A stretch of DNA of 64,000 bases from Polaribacter septentrionalilitoris (GCF_009832745.1 NZ_VRMJ01000041.1:5001-69000), one strand, 5' to 3'. Shown: positions 1 to 11,491, numbered from the stretch's first letter. Numbers and translations: made by a program. Notes: generated by a model from the sequence alone, not told the origin.

Positions 1-523
<523 letters not shown>

Positions 524-526
524 GCT

Positions 527-565
527 TCCCGGTCGTAAGACCGGGAGACACTCTTTTTTTTATTT
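527..565 (+). terminator. Terminator-like hairpin between 23S and 5S
   Basis: An 8-bp perfect stem (TCCCGGTC, loop GTAA, GACCGGGA, 527-546) is followed within a few bases by a run of T (553-561). It looks like an intrinsic terminator, yet it lies just after 23S and about 150 bases before 5S. It could be a processing stem, a real terminator with 5S transcribed separately, or a site of partial termination. Confidence 0.55.
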
Positions 566-697
566 TGAAACTTACAATATTATTTTACCATATGTTAACT
601 TATATGCAAGCGATGCTTGCAGTTGTTAGCTTTTAGTCTTTAGACGTTAGTTAGTTTTTACTAACGACTATAAACCAATAACTAATAACCAAACTCT

Positions 698-808
698 TAG
701 GGTGGTTATAGCATTGGGGCTCACCTCTTCCCATCCCGAACAGAGTAGTTAAGCCCAATAGCGCCGATGGTACTGCATTTATGTGGGAGAGTAGGTCGCT
801 GCCTTTCT
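698..808 (+). rRNA. rrf: 5S ribosomal RNA
   Basis: The sequence has the conserved 5S core (cccatcccgaacagag, 730-745; the block around gtgggagagtagg, 783-795). The ends (ggtgg at the 5' side and ctgcc at the 3' side) can pair to form helix I. The length of about 111 nt is normal. It lies 174 bases after 23S, and a strong terminator follows. Ends are accurate to a few bases. Confidence 0.95.
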
Positions 809-834
809 TTAATACTGAATCTTTTCAGTATATT

Positions 835-867
835 AAACCTCATATCTTTTGATATGAGGTTTTTTTA
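835..867 (+). terminator. rrn operon terminator
   Basis: A perfect 12-bp stem (aaacctcatatc / gatatgaggttt) with a TTTT loop and a T-run directly downstream. It lies 27 bases after the 5S gene and ends the rRNA operon. Confidence 0.85.
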
Positions 868-1183
868 TGACTTTTTTTTTGCTTTCTTTGAAGTTATACT
901 TTATACTTATATAACTGATTCTTATTAGTTGTATAAGAAAATAAATAGTTTATAAAAAATAATATTACTTTCTTTAAAAGAGTTTTATAAGCAATAATTA
1001 AGATGTAAGAAAAGAATACTTAAAGCTATTATAAAGTATTCTAATATATTAATTACCACCACCATTGAAGTCAGTATTTAATTTGTGAATAAAAAAACTC
1101 ATCAAAAGTAATTGATGAGTTTTTTTTAGTTTAAGTATTCTTCTTCAAGTTAGTTTTAATAGATTTCTAATAAATAACTTGTA
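868..1183. other. Gene-free stretch between convergent rrn and gltD
   Basis: AT-rich, with no convincing ORF on either strand. The only clear element is a hairpin with T/A runs at both ends (1091-1127), described separately. I see no transposase remnant or RNA family here. Confidence 0.6.
1091..1127 (-). terminator. Terminator of gltB-gltD (possibly bidirectional)
   Basis: The stem aactcatca / tgatgagtt has an 8-base loop, with A7 on its left and T8 on its right, so it can work in both directions. On the minus strand it lies 57 bases after the gltD stop codon. Confidence 0.7.
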
Positions 1184-2647
1184 TTACATCGCTACTAAAT
1201 CACCTGTAACATCTTTAGAAGGTAGTTCTGATTTACCCATTAAATAAAGGTCTACTTGTCTTGCTGCTTCACGTCCTTCTGAAATTGCCCAAACAATTAA
1301 TGATTGTCCTCTACGCATGTCACCAGCTGTAAAAATATTTGGAATGTTAGTTTGATATTTCCCATAGTCAGCTTTATAATTAGAGCGAGCATCAGTCTTA
1401 ATTCCTAATTTATCTGCTAAAGTGCTTTCTGGACCTGTAAAACCTAATGCTAGTAATGCTAAGTCACAAGGCCAAGTTTTTTCTGTACCAGCAATTTCAA
1501 TTAACTGAGGTCTTTCTCCTGGAACCATTTTCCACTCTACATTAACTGTTTTAAGTGCAGTTAGCTTGCCGTTTATGTCTTTTACAAATTCTTTTGTATT
1601 AATTAACCAATTACGTTCAACACCTTCTTGATGTGAAGAAGAAGTTTTTAATTGTAATGGCCAAAATGGCCAAGGAGTTGTTGGAGATCTATGACCTGGT
1701 GGTTTTGGCATAATTTCAAAGTTTACCACAGATTTTGCTCCATGACGATTTGAAGTTCCAATACAGTCTGAACCTGTATCTCCACCACCAATTACAATAA
1801 CATCTTTATCAGTTGCCATTACCTGGTTTTTTACTTCTTTACCAAATAATACTTTTGTTTGTTGTGTTAAGAAATCCATTGCTTGTACTACACCATCAGC
1901 ATCTATACCAGGAGTAGGTAAGCTTCGTCTTTCTGTGGCTCCACCACATAAAACAACACTGTCAAAAGCTTTTAAGTCTTTTACATCATAATTCACACCA
2001 ACATTAACATTGGTTTTAAAAATGATTCCTTCTGCTTCTAAAATTGCAACTCTTCTGTCGATAATTTCTTTTTCCATTTTGAAATTTGGGATTCCATAAC
2101 GCAATAAGCCACCAACTTCATCATCTCTTTCGAAAACAGTTACAGTATGACCTGCTCTGTTTAATTGTTGTGCAGCAGCTAATCCTGCAGGACCAGAACC
2201 TACTACAGCAACAGTTTTACCTGTTCTTGTTTTTGGAGGTTGTGGTTTGATCCAGCCTTCTTTGAAAGCACGCTCAACAATATTTTTTTCTATATTTTCA
2301 ATTGATACTGGGTCTTCAATAATACCTAATACACAAGATTTTTCGCAAGGTGCTGGACACAATCTCCCTGTAAATTCAGGAAAATTATTTGTGGAATGTA
2401 AAAGCCATGATGCTTTTTGCCATTCACCTTGATGTACCATATGGTTAAAATCTGGAATTAAATTACCTAATGGACATCCACTATGACAAAAAGGAATACC
2501 ACAGTCCATACAACGTGACCCCTGTTTTGTTAGTTCCTTTTCAGAAAGTGGAACTGTAAATTCTTTGTAATTTTGTACACGGTCTTTAACAGATATGTAC
2601 TTTTCATCTTCTCTTTCAAACTCTTTGAATCCTGTTACTTTTCCCAT
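1184..2647 (-). CDS. gltD: Glutamate synthase small subunit (NADPH)
   Basis: The beta subunit of glutamate synthase takes electrons from NAD(P)H and passes them to the GltB subunit for conversion of glutamine plus 2-oxoglutarate into two glutamates in the cytoplasm. At 487 aa it has the usual length. The N-terminal Fe-S cysteines are visible at about residues 46, 49, 54, 58 and 97, 101, 105 (CMDCGIPFCHSGC, CPAPCEKSC). A first dinucleotide fold (GSGPAGLAAA, about 150-159) and a second one (VIVIGGGDTGSDC) follow. Its start lies four bases after the gltB stop, so the two form one operon, gltB first. It is followed by a terminator. Confidence 0.96.
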   Translation of the reverse strand: MGKVTGFKEFEREDEKYISVKDRVQNYKEFTVPLSEKELTKQGSRCMDCGIPFCHSGCPLGNLIPDFNHMVHQGEWQKASWLLHSTNNFPEFTGRLCPAPCEKSCVLGIIEDPVSIENIEKNIVERAFKEGWIKPQPPKTRTGKTVAVVGSGPAGLAAAQQLNRAGHTVTVFERDDEVGGLLRYGIPNFKMEKEIIDRRVAILEAEGIIFKTNVNVGVNYDVKDLKAFDSVVLCGGATERRSLPTPGIDADGVVQAMDFLTQQTKVLFGKEVKNQVMATDKDVIVIGGGDTGSDCIGTSNRHGAKSVVNFEIMPKPPGHRSPTTPWPFWPLQLKTSSSHQEGVERNWLINTKEFVKDINGKLTALKTVNVEWKMVPGERPQLIEIAGTEKTWPCDLALLALGFTGPESTLADKLGIKTDARSNYKADYGKYQTNIPNIFTAGDMRRGQSLIVWAISEGREAARQVDLYLMGKSELPSKDVTGDLVAM

Positions 2648-2651
2648 AAGA

Positions 2652-5600
2652 CTATGCTGTTGTTAATTCTTCTACCATTGGTTCTTCAGTTTCCAAACGC
2701 TTTAATGCGCGTTTGTATTCAGTTGGCATTACTTTTACAAAGTTGTTTAAAGTATTATCCCAATTTGCTAATAAGCTAGTACCCTTTTTACTATCAGTAT
2801 ATAAAACGTGTTTTTCAATAGTTGCTTTTAAATCAGCAATATCATCACCTTCAACTTTTTCAAATTCGATAGTTTCAGTATTACATAATCCGTTTACAAA
2901 CTTATTATCAGGATCGTATACATAAGCGATACCACCACTCATACCTGCTGCAAAGTTTCTACCAGTTTGTCCTAAGACAATTACTTTACCACCAGTCATA
3001 TATTCACAACAGTGATCTCCAACACCTTCTACAACAGCAGTTGCTCCAGAGTTACGAACTGCAAAACGCTCTCCTGCAATTCCGTTGATGTATGCTTGAC
3101 CGTTAACGGCTCCAAATAAACATACATTACCTACAATGATGTTTTCATCTGCAACAAAATCAGCTTGTGTTGGTTTTTTTACAATCAATTTTGCACCAGA
3201 TAAAGCTTTACCTAAGTAATCGTTGGTGTTTCCTTCTAATGTAAATGTTAATCCGAATGCACCAAAAGCACCAAAACTTTGCCCTGCAGAACCTTTAAAG
3301 TTAATATTTAAAGTATCTTCAGGTAAACCTAAGTGACCGTAAATTTTTGAAATTTCATTACTAACAATCGCTCCAACAGTTCTGTTGATGTTTTTAATTG
3401 GATATACCAAATTCATTTTTTCTTTACGATATAATGCTCTGTGAGAATCTTTTAAAATTGTAAAGTCTAATACATTATCTAAATTATGATCTTGTTTTTC
3501 AGTGTTCTTTACAACACTTTCTCTATAAGCAGAAGGTCTATGCAAAATACTTGATAAATCTAATCCTTTCGCTTTATAATGCTTAATTGCTTTATTCGCG
3601 TTAATTTTATGTGTTTGACCAACCATTTCAGCTAAAGTTCTGAAACCAAGTTGTGCCATAATTTTTCTTAGTTCTTCAGCTACATAGTAGAAGAAATTAA
3701 TTACATGTTCTGGTGTTCCTTTAAAGTTTTTACGCAACTCTTTATCTTGAGTAGCGATTCCTACAGGACAGGTGTTTAAATGACATTTACGCATCATGAT
3801 ACAACCTGAAGCTACTAAAGGAGCAGTTGCGAAACCAAACTCTTCAGCACCCAATAAAGCTGCAATAGCTACATCACGACCCGTTTTTAATTGGCCATCA
3901 CATTCTACCACGATTCTACTTCTTAAGTCATTTAAGACCAAAGTTTGCTGTGCTTCAGATAAACCAAGTTCCCAAGGTAAACCTGCATGTTTTAACGAGG
4001 TTAGAGGAGAAGCTCCTGTACCACCATCATAACCAGAAATTAATACGACATCTGCTTTTGCTTTAGCAACACCAGCAGCAATTGTACCTACTCCAACTTC
4101 AGATACTAATTTTACATTTATTCTTGCTTCACGATTTGCATTTTTTAAATCGAAAATTAACTGTGCTAAATCTTCAATAGAATAAATATCGTGATGTGGA
4201 GGAGGAGAAATTAAACCCACAAAAGGTGTCGAGTTTCTTGCAGCAGCAATCCAAGGTAACACTTTGTGAGCAGGTAATTGACCACCTTCACCAGGTTTTG
4301 CACCTTGTGCCATTTTGATTTGTATCTCTTTAGCATTTGTTAGGTAGTGAGATGTTACACCAAATCTACCAGAAGCAACTTGCTTAATTGCAGAGTTTCT
4401 ACTATCACCATTAATATCCTTTTGAAAACGTTTTCTATCTTCACCACCTTCACCAGAATTAGATTTACCACCAATTCTATTCATTGCAATGGCTAAATTT
4501 TCATGAGCTTCTCTAGAGATAGACCCATAAGACATTGCACCTGTTTTAAAACGTTTTACAATATCTGTCCAAGGTTCTACTTCTTCTAAAGGAATTGGAT
4601 CTAAGTTGTCAAACTCAAATAAACCACGAATGGTCATTAAGTTTTCAGCTTGTTGATTAATCGCATTAGAGTAAACATCGTAACTTTTTTGATCACTCAA
4701 TCTAACAGCTTGCTGTAATTTAGCAACAGTAGTTGGGTTGAACAAGTGGCGCTCGCCATTACGTCTCCATCTATAATCACCTCCAATATTTAAACCTAAG
4801 TTTTTATCAATTTGATTGTCTGGATAAGCCTGTTTATAACGTTTGTCTATTTCTTTTTCAATTTCATATAAACCAATACCTTCTATTCTTGAGGCAGTGT
4901 ATGGGAAATATTTTTCTACAAATTGAGAATTGAAACCAACAATTTCGAAAATTTGAGAACCTCTATAAGAATGTAATGTAGAGATTCCAATTTTATTCAT
5001 CACTTTTAAAATTCCTTTCCCAATTGCATAGTTGAAATTATCAACAGCTTGTTGCTCATCCATATCAGTTATGAAGCCTTCTTTTACCTGCATTCTGATA
5101 ATTTCATTTACCATATAAGGATTGATGGCACTAGCTCCATATCCAAATAAAGTTGCAAAATGATGTGGTTCACGTGGTTCTGCAGATTCGATAATAATAT
5201 CAAAATAAGAACGCTTACGCAACCTGTTTAATTGATGATTTACATAAGAACATGCTAACAGTGCAGGAATTGGAGCAAACTCTTGGTTTACGCCTCTGTC
5301 TGAAAGAATGATAATATTTGTTTTTCTTTCAATTGCTCTTTCTACCTGAATGATAATATCGTCTAAAGCATCTTCTAAACCATTTAGCCCTTCTGCTTTT
5401 GGGTATAATATGTTGATTGTTTCTGCTTTGAAACTTTCAATATCAATGGTTCTAATTTTTTCTAAATCAGCATTTGATATTACAGGGTTCTGAATTCTTA
5501 ATTTTCTACACTGTCTATCAGTAATACTGAAAATATTTCTATCTTTTCCTAAATTTAAACTGATATCTGTTACGATATTTTCACGAATACCATCTAAAGG

Positions 5601-7163
5601 AGGATTGGTAACTTGAGCAAATAATTGTTTAAAATAGTTTGATATTAATTGAGGTCTATCTGATAATACAGCTAAAGGAGTATCAATTCCCATTGAACCC
5701 AAAGCCTCTTTACCTACTTGAGCCATTGGTGTAATAACCTCTTGAATATCTTCGAAAGTATAATTGAATAATCGCTGACGTGTTTTAATATCAATCGTTT
5801 CAATAGGACAAGTTTCGTTAGTGTAAGGAACATCCTTTAAATGCAAACGCGTATTATCTAACCATTTTTGGTAAGGTCTTTCTGAAACAATTTTATTTTT
5901 GATTTCTTCATCATCAATAATTCTACCTTCATTCATGTCTACCAAGAACATTCTTCCTGGTTCTAATCTACCATGTTTTTTTACATCAGAAGGGTCTATA
6001 TCAACCACACCAACTTCTGATGACATGATTAATTTACCACTCTTTGTTAAGGTATATCTTGATGGTCTTAAACCGTTTCTGTCTAATAACGCTCCAATGT
6101 AGTCTCCATCAGTAAAAGGTACTGATGCAGGACCATCCCAAGGCTCCATAATACAACCATTGTATTCATAGAAAGCCTTTTTTTCTGGAGACATTGTTTT
6201 GTGTTTTTCCCAAGCTTCAGGAATCATCATCATCATAATCTCAGGAAGAGATCTGTCTGTATGTGTTAATAATTCTACAACCATATCCATAGAAGCAGAA
6301 TCTGATTTTCCTGGTAAAATGATTGGAAAAAGTTTATCTATTTGTGGTCCAAAAACATCACTTTTCATGATTTCTTCACGTACACGCATTCTACTTACAT
6401 TACCTCTAAGCGTGTTAATTTCTCCATTTTGACACATATGTCTGAATGGTTGGGCTAACTCCCAGGTAGGCATAGTATTTGTAGAAAAACGTTGATGCAC
6501 TAAAGCCAAGCGTGTAACTAAATCTATTTCTTGAAGATCTAAATAGTAAGGCCCAATATCTTCTGGCATAATAATACCTTTGTAGATAATGGTTGTAATT
6601 GATAAACTCGGAACATAAAAATATTTAGCTTCTGAGATTTTAGAATTTCTAATTGAATGTTCTGTTATTTTACGAGCTGCATATAGTTTTGCTTTGAAGG
6701 TTGCTTCATCAATCTCATCAGTTTTACCAATAAAAAGTTGCTCAATATTTGGTTCTGATGCTAATGCTATTTCACCTAATTGACTAGAATCTACAGGAAC
6801 TTTTCTCCATCCTAAAACAGATAAACCTTGTGCAGTAACCTCTCTTTCGAAAGTAGTTTTACAAAAGTTATATTGATTTTCTACTTTTGGAAGGAATACC
6901 ATTCCAACAGCATATTCTCTTTGATTAGGAATTGGAAAATTACAAACACGTGTAAAATATTCATGAGGAATATCAATTAATAAACCTGCACCATCACCTG
7001 TTTTTCCATCAGCACTTACACCACCTCTATGCTCTAGTTTTACTAGTATTTCTAGTGCATCGTGTATGATTTGATTTGTCTTATCACCATTCAGATTACA
7101 TATAAAACCAGCTCCACAATTTTCATGTTCAAACTCTGGTAGATATAGTCCTTGTTTTTTCAT
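2652..7163 (-). CDS. gltB: Glutamate synthase large subunit
   Basis: The alpha subunit of glutamate synthase (GOGAT), 1503 aa, is full length. The N-terminal glutamine amidotransferase domain carries the nucleophile Cys16 (ENCGAGF) after a short propeptide that is probably cleaved. Then come the central domain, the FMN-binding synthase barrel ([21 protein letters not shown]), the 3Fe-4S cysteines near residues 1120-1130 ([13 protein letters not shown]) and the C-terminal GXXGXG beta-helix. Ammonia released from glutamine is channelled to 2-oxoglutarate. The gene leads the gltBD operon and has its own TAGATTTG promoter box. The P-II/Amt genes upstream point to a locus for ammonium assimilation. 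Confidence 0.97.
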   Translation of the reverse strand: MKKQGLYLPEFEHENCGAGFICNLNGDKTNQIIHDALEILVKLEHRGGVSADGKTGDGAGLLIDIPHEYFTRVCNFPIPNQREYAVGMVFLPKVENQYNFCKTTFEREVTAQGLSVLGWRKVPVDSSQLGEIALASEPNIEQLFIGKTDEIDEATFKAKLYAARKITEHSIRNSKISEAKYFYVPSLSITTIIYKGIIMPEDIGPYYLDLQEIDLVTRLALVHQRFSTNTMPTWELAQPFRHMCQNGEINTLRGNVSRMRVREEIMKSDVFGPQIDKLFPIILPGKSDSASMDMVVELLTHTDRSLPEIMMMMIPEAWEKHKTMSPEKKAFYEYNGCIMEPWDGPASVPFTDGDYIGALLDRNGLRPSRYTLTKSGKLIMSSEVGVVDIDPSDVKKHGRLEPGRMFLVDMNEGRIIDDEEIKNKIVSERPYQKWLDNTRLHLKDVPYTNETCPIETIDIKTRQRLFNYTFEDIQEVITPMAQVGKEALGSMGIDTPLAVLSDRPQLISNYFKQLFAQVTNPPLDGIRENIVTDISLNLGKDRNIFSITDRQCRKLRIQNPVISNADLEKIRTIDIESFKAETINILYPKAEGLNGLEDALDDIIIQVERAIERKTNIIILSDRGVNQEFAPIPALLACSYVNHQLNRLRKRSYFDIIIESAEPREPHHFATLFGYGASAINPYMVNEIIRMQVKEGFITDMDEQQAVDNFNYAIGKGILKVMNKIGISTLHSYRGSQIFEIVGFNSQFVEKYFPYTASRIEGIGLYEIEKEIDKRYKQAYPDNQIDKNLGLNIGGDYRWRRNGERHLFNPTTVAKLQQAVRLSDQKSYDVYSNAINQQAENLMTIRGLFEFDNLDPIPLEEVEPWTDIVKRFKTGAMSYGSISREAHENLAIAMNRIGGKSNSGEGGEDRKRFQKDINGDSRNSAIKQVASGRFGVTSHYLTNAKEIQIKMAQGAKPGEGGQLPAHKVLPWIAAARNSTPFVGLISPPPHHDIYSIEDLAQLIFDLKNANREARINVKLVSEVGVGTIAAGVAKAKADVVLISGYDGGTGASPLTSLKHAGLPWELGLSEAQQTLVLNDLRSRIVVECDGQLKTGRDVAIAALLGAEEFGFATAPLVASGCIMMRKCHLNTCPVGIATQDKELRKNFKGTPEHVINFFYYVAEELRKIMAQLGFRTLAEMVGQTHKINANKAIKHYKAKGLDLSSILHRPSAYRESVVKNTEKQDHNLDNVLDFTILKDSHRALYRKEKMNLVYPIKNINRTVGAIVSNEISKIYGHLGLPEDTLNINFKGSAGQSFGAFGAFGLTFTLEGNTNDYLGKALSGAKLIVKKPTQADFVADENIIVGNVCLFGAVNGQAYINGIAGERFAVRNSGATAVVEGVGDHCCEYMTGGKVIVLGQTGRNFAAGMSGGIAYVYDPDNKFVNGLCNTETIEFEKVEGDDIADLKATIEKHVLYTDSKKGTSLLANWDNTLNNFVKVMPTEYKRALKRLETEEPMVEELTTA

Positions 7164-7183
7164 ATTTAGTTCAATTATATTTA

Positions 7184-7191
7184 CAAATCTA
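7184..7191 (-). promoter_or_regulatory. Promoter -7 box of gltB
   Basis: The minus strand reads TAGATTTG, a perfect match to the Bacteroidota -7 element TAnnTTTG, 20 bases before the gltB start codon. I see no clear TTTG -33 element at the usual distance. The resulting leader would be about 15 nt. Confidence 0.5.
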
Positions 7192-7321
7192 TGTATTTTA
7201 TTGAAAAAGACTTAATAATACGGCTTTTTTAATATGATTTTTATGATGCATTTAATAAAACAATAAAAAATAATTATTTATTATAATTTAATTCTAAATA
7301 ATTATCAAATTCGTAAAAAGC

Positions 7322-7360
7322 AAAAAAAACACCTTAAAATTTAACTTTTAAGGTGTTTTA
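7322..7360 (-). terminator. Terminator of glnK-amt
   Basis: The stem acaccttaaaa / ttttaaggtgt has an A-run on its left, which is a T-run on the minus strand. It lies 20 bases after the stop of the minus-strand amt gene and separates it from gltB. Confidence 0.75.
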
Positions 7361-7379
7361 TGTTTAATTTATAACTTTT

Positions 7380-8621
7380 TTAGTGTTCGTTTAATCTAAA
7401 ATCTGGATAAGCATCCATGCCATGTTCATGACTATCTAAACCTTCAAGTTCTTCTCTTTCACTAACCCTAATTCCCATTGTTTTCTTTAATGTATATATT
7501 ATGATGAAAGATGTTGTTAAGCAAAACATGGCATAAGAACCTACGCCTATTAACTGGCTTATAAATTGATCAACTCCTGCAAGATTACCAAATAAACCAA
7601 CAGCTAAAGTTCCCCAAATACCACAAGCTAAATGAACAGCAATCGCACCTACAGGATCATCTAATCTTAGTTTATCAATTAAGCTAACTGCAAAAACAAT
7701 AATTGCCCCTGCAATAGCACCAATGATGATAGCATCTGTTGGAGACATTTGATCTGCACCTGCAGTAATACCTACTAGACCACCTAAAATTCCGTTTAAA
7801 AACATTGTTAAATCTAAGTTTTTAAACATTATTGTAGATACTATAAAAGCAACAACACCACCTGCAGCAGCAGCTAAGCAAGTTGTTACTAAGGTTAGTG
7901 ATGTTAATGAGGGGTCTGCAGATAATACAGAGCCACCGTTAAAGCCAAACCAACCTAACCAAAGAATTAATACACCAGCAGTAGCTAACGGTATATTGTG
8001 ACCAGGGATTGCCTGAATTTTTCCGTTTTTAAATTTACCAATTCTAGATCCTAACAAACAAACTGCTACTACAGCAGCCCATCCACCAACAGAATGTACT
8101 AAAGTTGAGCCAGCAAAATCGTAAAAAGGTGTAGATAATTGATCTAAAAATCCACCACCCCATTTCCATGAGCCTGCAATTGGGTAAACTAAACCTACAT
8201 AAACTATTGTAAAAATCATAAATGGTACAATTTTCATTCTTTCTGCAACGGCTCCAGAAACTATGGTTGCAGCAGTTGCGGCAAACATTCCTTGAAATAA
8301 GAAATCTGTCCAGTAAGTGTATCCTTCATTGTATGTTAAGTCTAGAGCACCTTCTGCTGTAAGAGGAGATGATAATCCAAAACCTGCAAACCCAAACATA
8401 CCTGAAGAACCATCAGCAAAACCAGGATACATTAAATTAAAGCCTACTAAGCAATACAATAATAGACCTACTGTAATAATAAAAATATTTTTAAATAAGA
8501 TGTTAATGGTGTTTTTTTGTCTTGTTAAACCAATTTCTAAAAATGCAAAACCTAAGTGCATAAAGAAAACTAATGCAGTACAGATCATCATCCATACATT
8601 GTTTGTTGTAAGTAATTCCAT
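7380..8621 (-). CDS. amt: Ammonium transporter (Amt/MEP/Rh family)
   Basis: An inner-membrane ammonium channel of 413 aa with about eleven membrane helices. Family signatures are visible: DFAGSTLVHSVGGWAA, the conserved His-containing AIPGHNIPLAT, LGWFGFNGGS, and AVHLACGIWGTLAVGLFG near the C-terminus. The C-terminal tail (ISEREELEGLDSHEHG-like) is the part that normally meets P-II. The glnK-like gene ends six bases upstream, so this is the classic glnK-amt pair in which P-II blocks the channel when nitrogen is plentiful. A second, diverged amt gene lies further upstream. Confidence 0.95.
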   Translation of the reverse strand: MELLTTNNVWMMICTALVFFMHLGFAFLEIGLTRQKNTINILFKNIFIITVGLLLYCLVGFNLMYPGFADGSSGMFGFAGFGLSSPLTAEGALDLTYNEGYTYWTDFLFQGMFAATAATIVSGAVAERMKIVPFMIFTIVYVGLVYPIAGSWKWGGGFLDQLSTPFYDFAGSTLVHSVGGWAAVVAVCLLGSRIGKFKNGKIQAIPGHNIPLATAGVLILWLGWFGFNGGSVLSADPSLTSLTLVTTCLAAAAGGVVAFIVSTIMFKNLDLTMFLNGILGGLVGITAGADQMSPTDAIIIGAIAGAIIVFAVSLIDKLRLDDPVGAIAVHLACGIWGTLAVGLFGNLAGVDQFISQLIGVGSYAMFCLTTSFIIIYTLKKTMGIRVSEREELEGLDSHEHGMDAYPDFRLNEH

Positions 8622-8627
8622 GTTTTT

Positions 8628-8978
8628 TTATTTAGATATTTTCTTTAAAGTTTCACCACCTTTTTCTCCTGTTCTTATTCTGTATGCTTCAGATATGTCT
8701 GATACAAAAATTTTCCCATCCCCAACATCTCCTGTTGCTGCAGATTTAAGTAAAGCATTTATCGTTATTTCTTCAAAATCATCATTAACTACTATAGATA
8801 AGTATCTGCGTTGTATGTCGCTTGTGCTATAACTAATGCCTCTGTATACATGAGCTTCTTTTTCATTACCTAGGCCAGTTACATCCCAGTAAGAAAAGAA
8901 GTTAACGTCAACGTCATGTAGTGCTTCTTTTACTTGTCTAAATTTGGATTTTCTAATGATTGCTTCGATTTTTTTCAT
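8628..8978 (-). CDS. glnK: Nitrogen regulatory protein P-II (GlnK/GlnB family)
   Basis: A small trimeric signalling protein that senses 2-oxoglutarate and ATP/ADP and regulates the neighbouring ammonium channel. A longer reading frame runs upstream to 9029, but homologues begin MKKIEAIIR, so the ATG at 8978 is chosen (116 aa, the family's normal length). Visible are the T-loop tyrosine Y50 (YRGISY), the uridylylation position in other P-IIs, and the B-loop TGDVGDGKIFV with the C-loop RIRTGEKG. The T-loop residues after Tyr50 (STSDIQRR) differ from the enterobacterial pattern, so whether Tyr50 is modified here is open. Confidence 0.93.
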   Translation of the reverse strand: MKKIEAIIRKSKFRQVKEALHDVDVNFFSYWDVTGLGNEKEAHVYRGISYSTSDIQRRYLSIVVNDDFEEITINALLKSAATGDVGDGKIFVSDISEAYRIRTGEKGGETLKKISK

Positions 8979-9057
8979 AATAGAATGAATTAGTTGTGTT
9001 TTATTGATAATTGTTTGAAAATTGTGCAATAATAATAAAAATAATTCTATAAACGAA

Positions 9058-9089
9058 AATCACACAACTCATAGTGAGTTGTGTGATTC
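9058..9089 (-). terminator. Terminator of the porin-amt2 operon
   Basis: A 14-bp stem (aatcacacaactca, loop tag, tgagttgtgtgatt). On the minus strand it is followed by ttttcgttt and lies 33 bases after the amt2 stop. It separates the porin-amt2 unit from glnK-amt. Confidence 0.75.
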
Positions 9090-9122
9090 TTTATAAATAA
9101 ATAATAACTAAACTAAATTCTC

Positions 9123-10412
9123 TTATTTATCTTCGATTTCTCTTACTCTTACTCCAGGGTAAGCAATAGAACCATGTTCTGAAATATCTAATCCTTCGAT
9201 TTCAACTTCTTTGCTAACACGTAATCCCATAGTAGCTTTTAAAATTCCAAATACAATAAAAGATAAACCAACTGCCCAAGCAGCATAAGCTAAAACTCCG
9301 ATTGCTTGAGAACCTAATTGAGAAGCTCCTCCACCATTGAATAATCCAATAGCAGTATCACCATCTACACCCCAAAGACCGATAACTAAAGTACCCCATG
9401 CACCAGCAACACCATGTACAGAAGCAGCACCAATTGCGTCATCAATTTTTAATTTCTTTTCAATAAATTCTATAGAGAATACAACTAAGATACCACCAAT
9501 TAAACCAGCTAATACAGCACCACCCGCAGTCATGTTACCACAACCAGCAGTTATGCTTACTAAACCAGCTAAAGCACCGTTTAAAGTTTGAGATAAGTTT
9601 GGTTTACCATACCATACCCAAGTTGTAATTAATGCACCTAACCCACCAGCAGCTGCTGCTAAGTTTGTGATTAATACTACTGTAGAAGCACCAGTTGCAT
9701 CAGCACCACCCCAAGCTAATTGAGATCCACCATTAAAACCAAACCATCCTAACCAAAGGATAAATACTCCTAAAGTTGCTAAAATCTGATTGTGTCCTGG
9801 AATAGCAAATACTTTTCCATCAACATATTTACCGATTCTTGGTCCTACCATAAATGCAGCAACTAAAGCAGCCCATCCACCAACAGAGTGTACAATTGAA
9901 GAACCTGCGAAATCAATAAATCCTAATTCTGTTAACCAACCAGAACCTTGCCATTGCCATCCACCTGAAATAGGGTAGATAATAGCAGTCATAACAATTG
10001 AGAAAATGATATATGTAGTATATTTAGTTCTACCAGCTATAGCTCCAGATACAATTGTTGCAGCAGTTGCAGCAAACATTGTTTGGAAGAATAAATCAGC
10101 TCCTTCACCTTGGAATAAACCACTCCAGAAGAACCATCCGTTAGAAGTATCTCCATACATTAAGGAGTATCCTACTAGCCAGAAGCTTAATGATCCAACA
10201 CAAATATCTAATAGATTTTTCATCGCGATATTTACTGCGTTTTTAGACCTTGTCATACCAGACTCTACCAATGTAAATCCTGCTTGCATAAAGAATACTA
10301 AGATACCAGATAAAAGCATCCAAAGCATTCCCATATCTCCATTTACTTGCTCTAAAACTTTAGCAGCTTCAGTAGCAGGAGCGTCTTGAAATAATGTTAA
10401 AAATAAACTCAT
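9123..10412 (-). CDS. amt: Ammonium transporter, second paralogue
   Basis: A 429-aa Amt/MEP-family channel. It shares the core signatures with its neighbour (DFAGSSIVHSVGGWAA, AIPGHNQILATLG, LGWFGFNGGSQ, SVHGVAGAWGTLVIGLWG) but has a longer N-terminus and a C-terminal tail (VSKEVEIEGLDISEHG). The conserved twin histidines (in VHSVGG and SVHG) are present, so it should conduct ammonium. It sits 37 bases after the beta-barrel protein gene on the same strand, with a terminator behind it. This suggests an operon coupling outer- and inner-membrane nitrogen uptake. Confidence 0.94.
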   Translation of the reverse strand: MSLFLTLFQDAPATEAAKVLEQVNGDMGMLWMLLSGILVFFMQAGFTLVESGMTRSKNAVNIAMKNLLDICVGSLSFWLVGYSLMYGDTSNGWFFWSGLFQGEGADLFFQTMFAATAATIVSGAIAGRTKYTTYIIFSIVMTAIIYPISGGWQWQGSGWLTELGFIDFAGSSIVHSVGGWAALVAAFMVGPRIGKYVDGKVFAIPGHNQILATLGVFILWLGWFGFNGGSQLAWGGADATGASTVVLITNLAAAAGGLGALITTWVWYGKPNLSQTLNGALAGLVSITAGCGNMTAGGAVLAGLIGGILVVFSIEFIEKKLKIDDAIGAASVHGVAGAWGTLVIGLWGVDGDTAIGLFNGGGASQLGSQAIGVLAYAAWAVGLSFIVFGILKATMGLRVSKEVEIEGLDISEHGSIAYPGVRVREIEDK

Positions 10413-10449
10413 ATTATATAGTTTTTTAGTTAATAATTAGTTAGTTTTC

Positions 10450-11442
10450 TTAGAAAGAGTAAACTGCAGCAATAGTTAAAGTAGAAGTACTTGTTTCATT
10501 AGGGAAAGCTTCAATAATCATGTCATCAGAAGAATCAAATCTTAAATCAGTAATTAACTTTAAGTTATCAGTTAATGCAGTATTTGCTGTTAAAGTAAAA
10601 GCAGATACATTAGTGTCAGTAGCTCCAGTTGCTGTAAAAAATTCAGGTCTAAAACCTAAAGCAAAAGTGTCTGAGAATGTATTTTGTAAATATAAAGCTA
10701 CACCTTGGTAACCAGCATTGTCATCGCTTGAATTTGCATAAGCTGCATTAATACCAACATAGAAAGAATCTGATAAATCGAAGCCACCAGTATAATCTAA
10801 GAAAATCCAGTCTTTAGCCGAAGTAGCGTCAACAGCACCAGTGATAAAGTTTAAGTATTGTCCTTTATAACCAACTTGCGCTCCGAATTGAGTAGCATCA
10901 GCAAAATTACCATCAGCACTTGTCAAAGCATGCGCATTAGTTAAAGCTACCATGAAAGATAAATCATCAGATGCAGCATAATCTAATTTAACACCAGTGT
11001 GAGAAAAAGGACCAGCGTTAAATAAATAAGATACTGTGTAGTTAAAGTTTGCAGCCGGAGAAATAACTTCATACCCTAAAAAAGTATTGAATTGTCCTGC
11101 AGTAACAGTTATTTTATCACTTACATTATAATAAGCATATAATTGATTAATTGCACCTGCTAAGTTTGCATCGTCAGCTTTAGGTCCAAATGCGATATCA
11201 GCTACAACCCCTGCTTTACCTTTTTCATAAGCAAATACAGTGTTAGCAAAACCTAAACCAAAGGCATTTGCATTTCCAGGGTTAGCAATTAATATTCCTG
11301 GAGTTCCTGGGGCTTTCGTAAAGTTAGTTGTTCCGTAAACATCTACAGTACCACTTAATGTGAAAGTTCCTTTATCTTCTTTTTCTTGTCCAGTTACTAT
11401 TAAGCTACTTGCTAATAATAAAGTAAAAATTAATTTTTTCAT
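10450..11442 (-). CDS. Outer-membrane beta-barrel porin-like protein
   Basis: 330 aa with a clear signal peptide (MKKLIFTLLLASSLIVTGQ) and a run of alternating, aromatic-ended beta strands that ends in phenylalanine (AAVYSF), the typical end of an outer-membrane barrel. It resembles the beta-barrel porin family annotated as OmpL-like or BBP2 in Bacteroidota. Its operon with the amt gene suggests passage of ammonium or other small nitrogen compounds across the outer membrane; that role is inferred. Own promoter (11492-11522). Confidence 0.75.
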   Translation of the reverse strand: MKKLIFTLLLASSLIVTGQEKEDKGTFTLSGTVDVYGTTNFTKAPGTPGILIANPGNANAFGLGFANTVFAYEKGKAGVVADIAFGPKADDANLAGAINQLYAYYNVSDKITVTAGQFNTFLGYEVISPAANFNYTVSYLFNAGPFSHTGVKLDYAASDDLSFMVALTNAHALTSADGNFADATQFGAQVGYKGQYLNFITGAVDATSAKDWIFLDYTGGFDLSDSFYVGINAAYANSSDDNAGYQGVALYLQNTFSDTFALGFRPEFFTATGATDTNVSAFTLTANTALTDNLKLITDLRFDSSDDMIIEAFPNETSTSTLTIAAVYSF

Positions 11443-11491
11443 AATTGTTTGTTCTTTTAGTGTTAAATGATTTTTATTAATTGAACTGGGT

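Noticed and set aside
8317..8832. A 171-codon frame on the plus strand opposite amt and glnK
   Set aside because: It is a shadow of two well-supported minus-strand genes.
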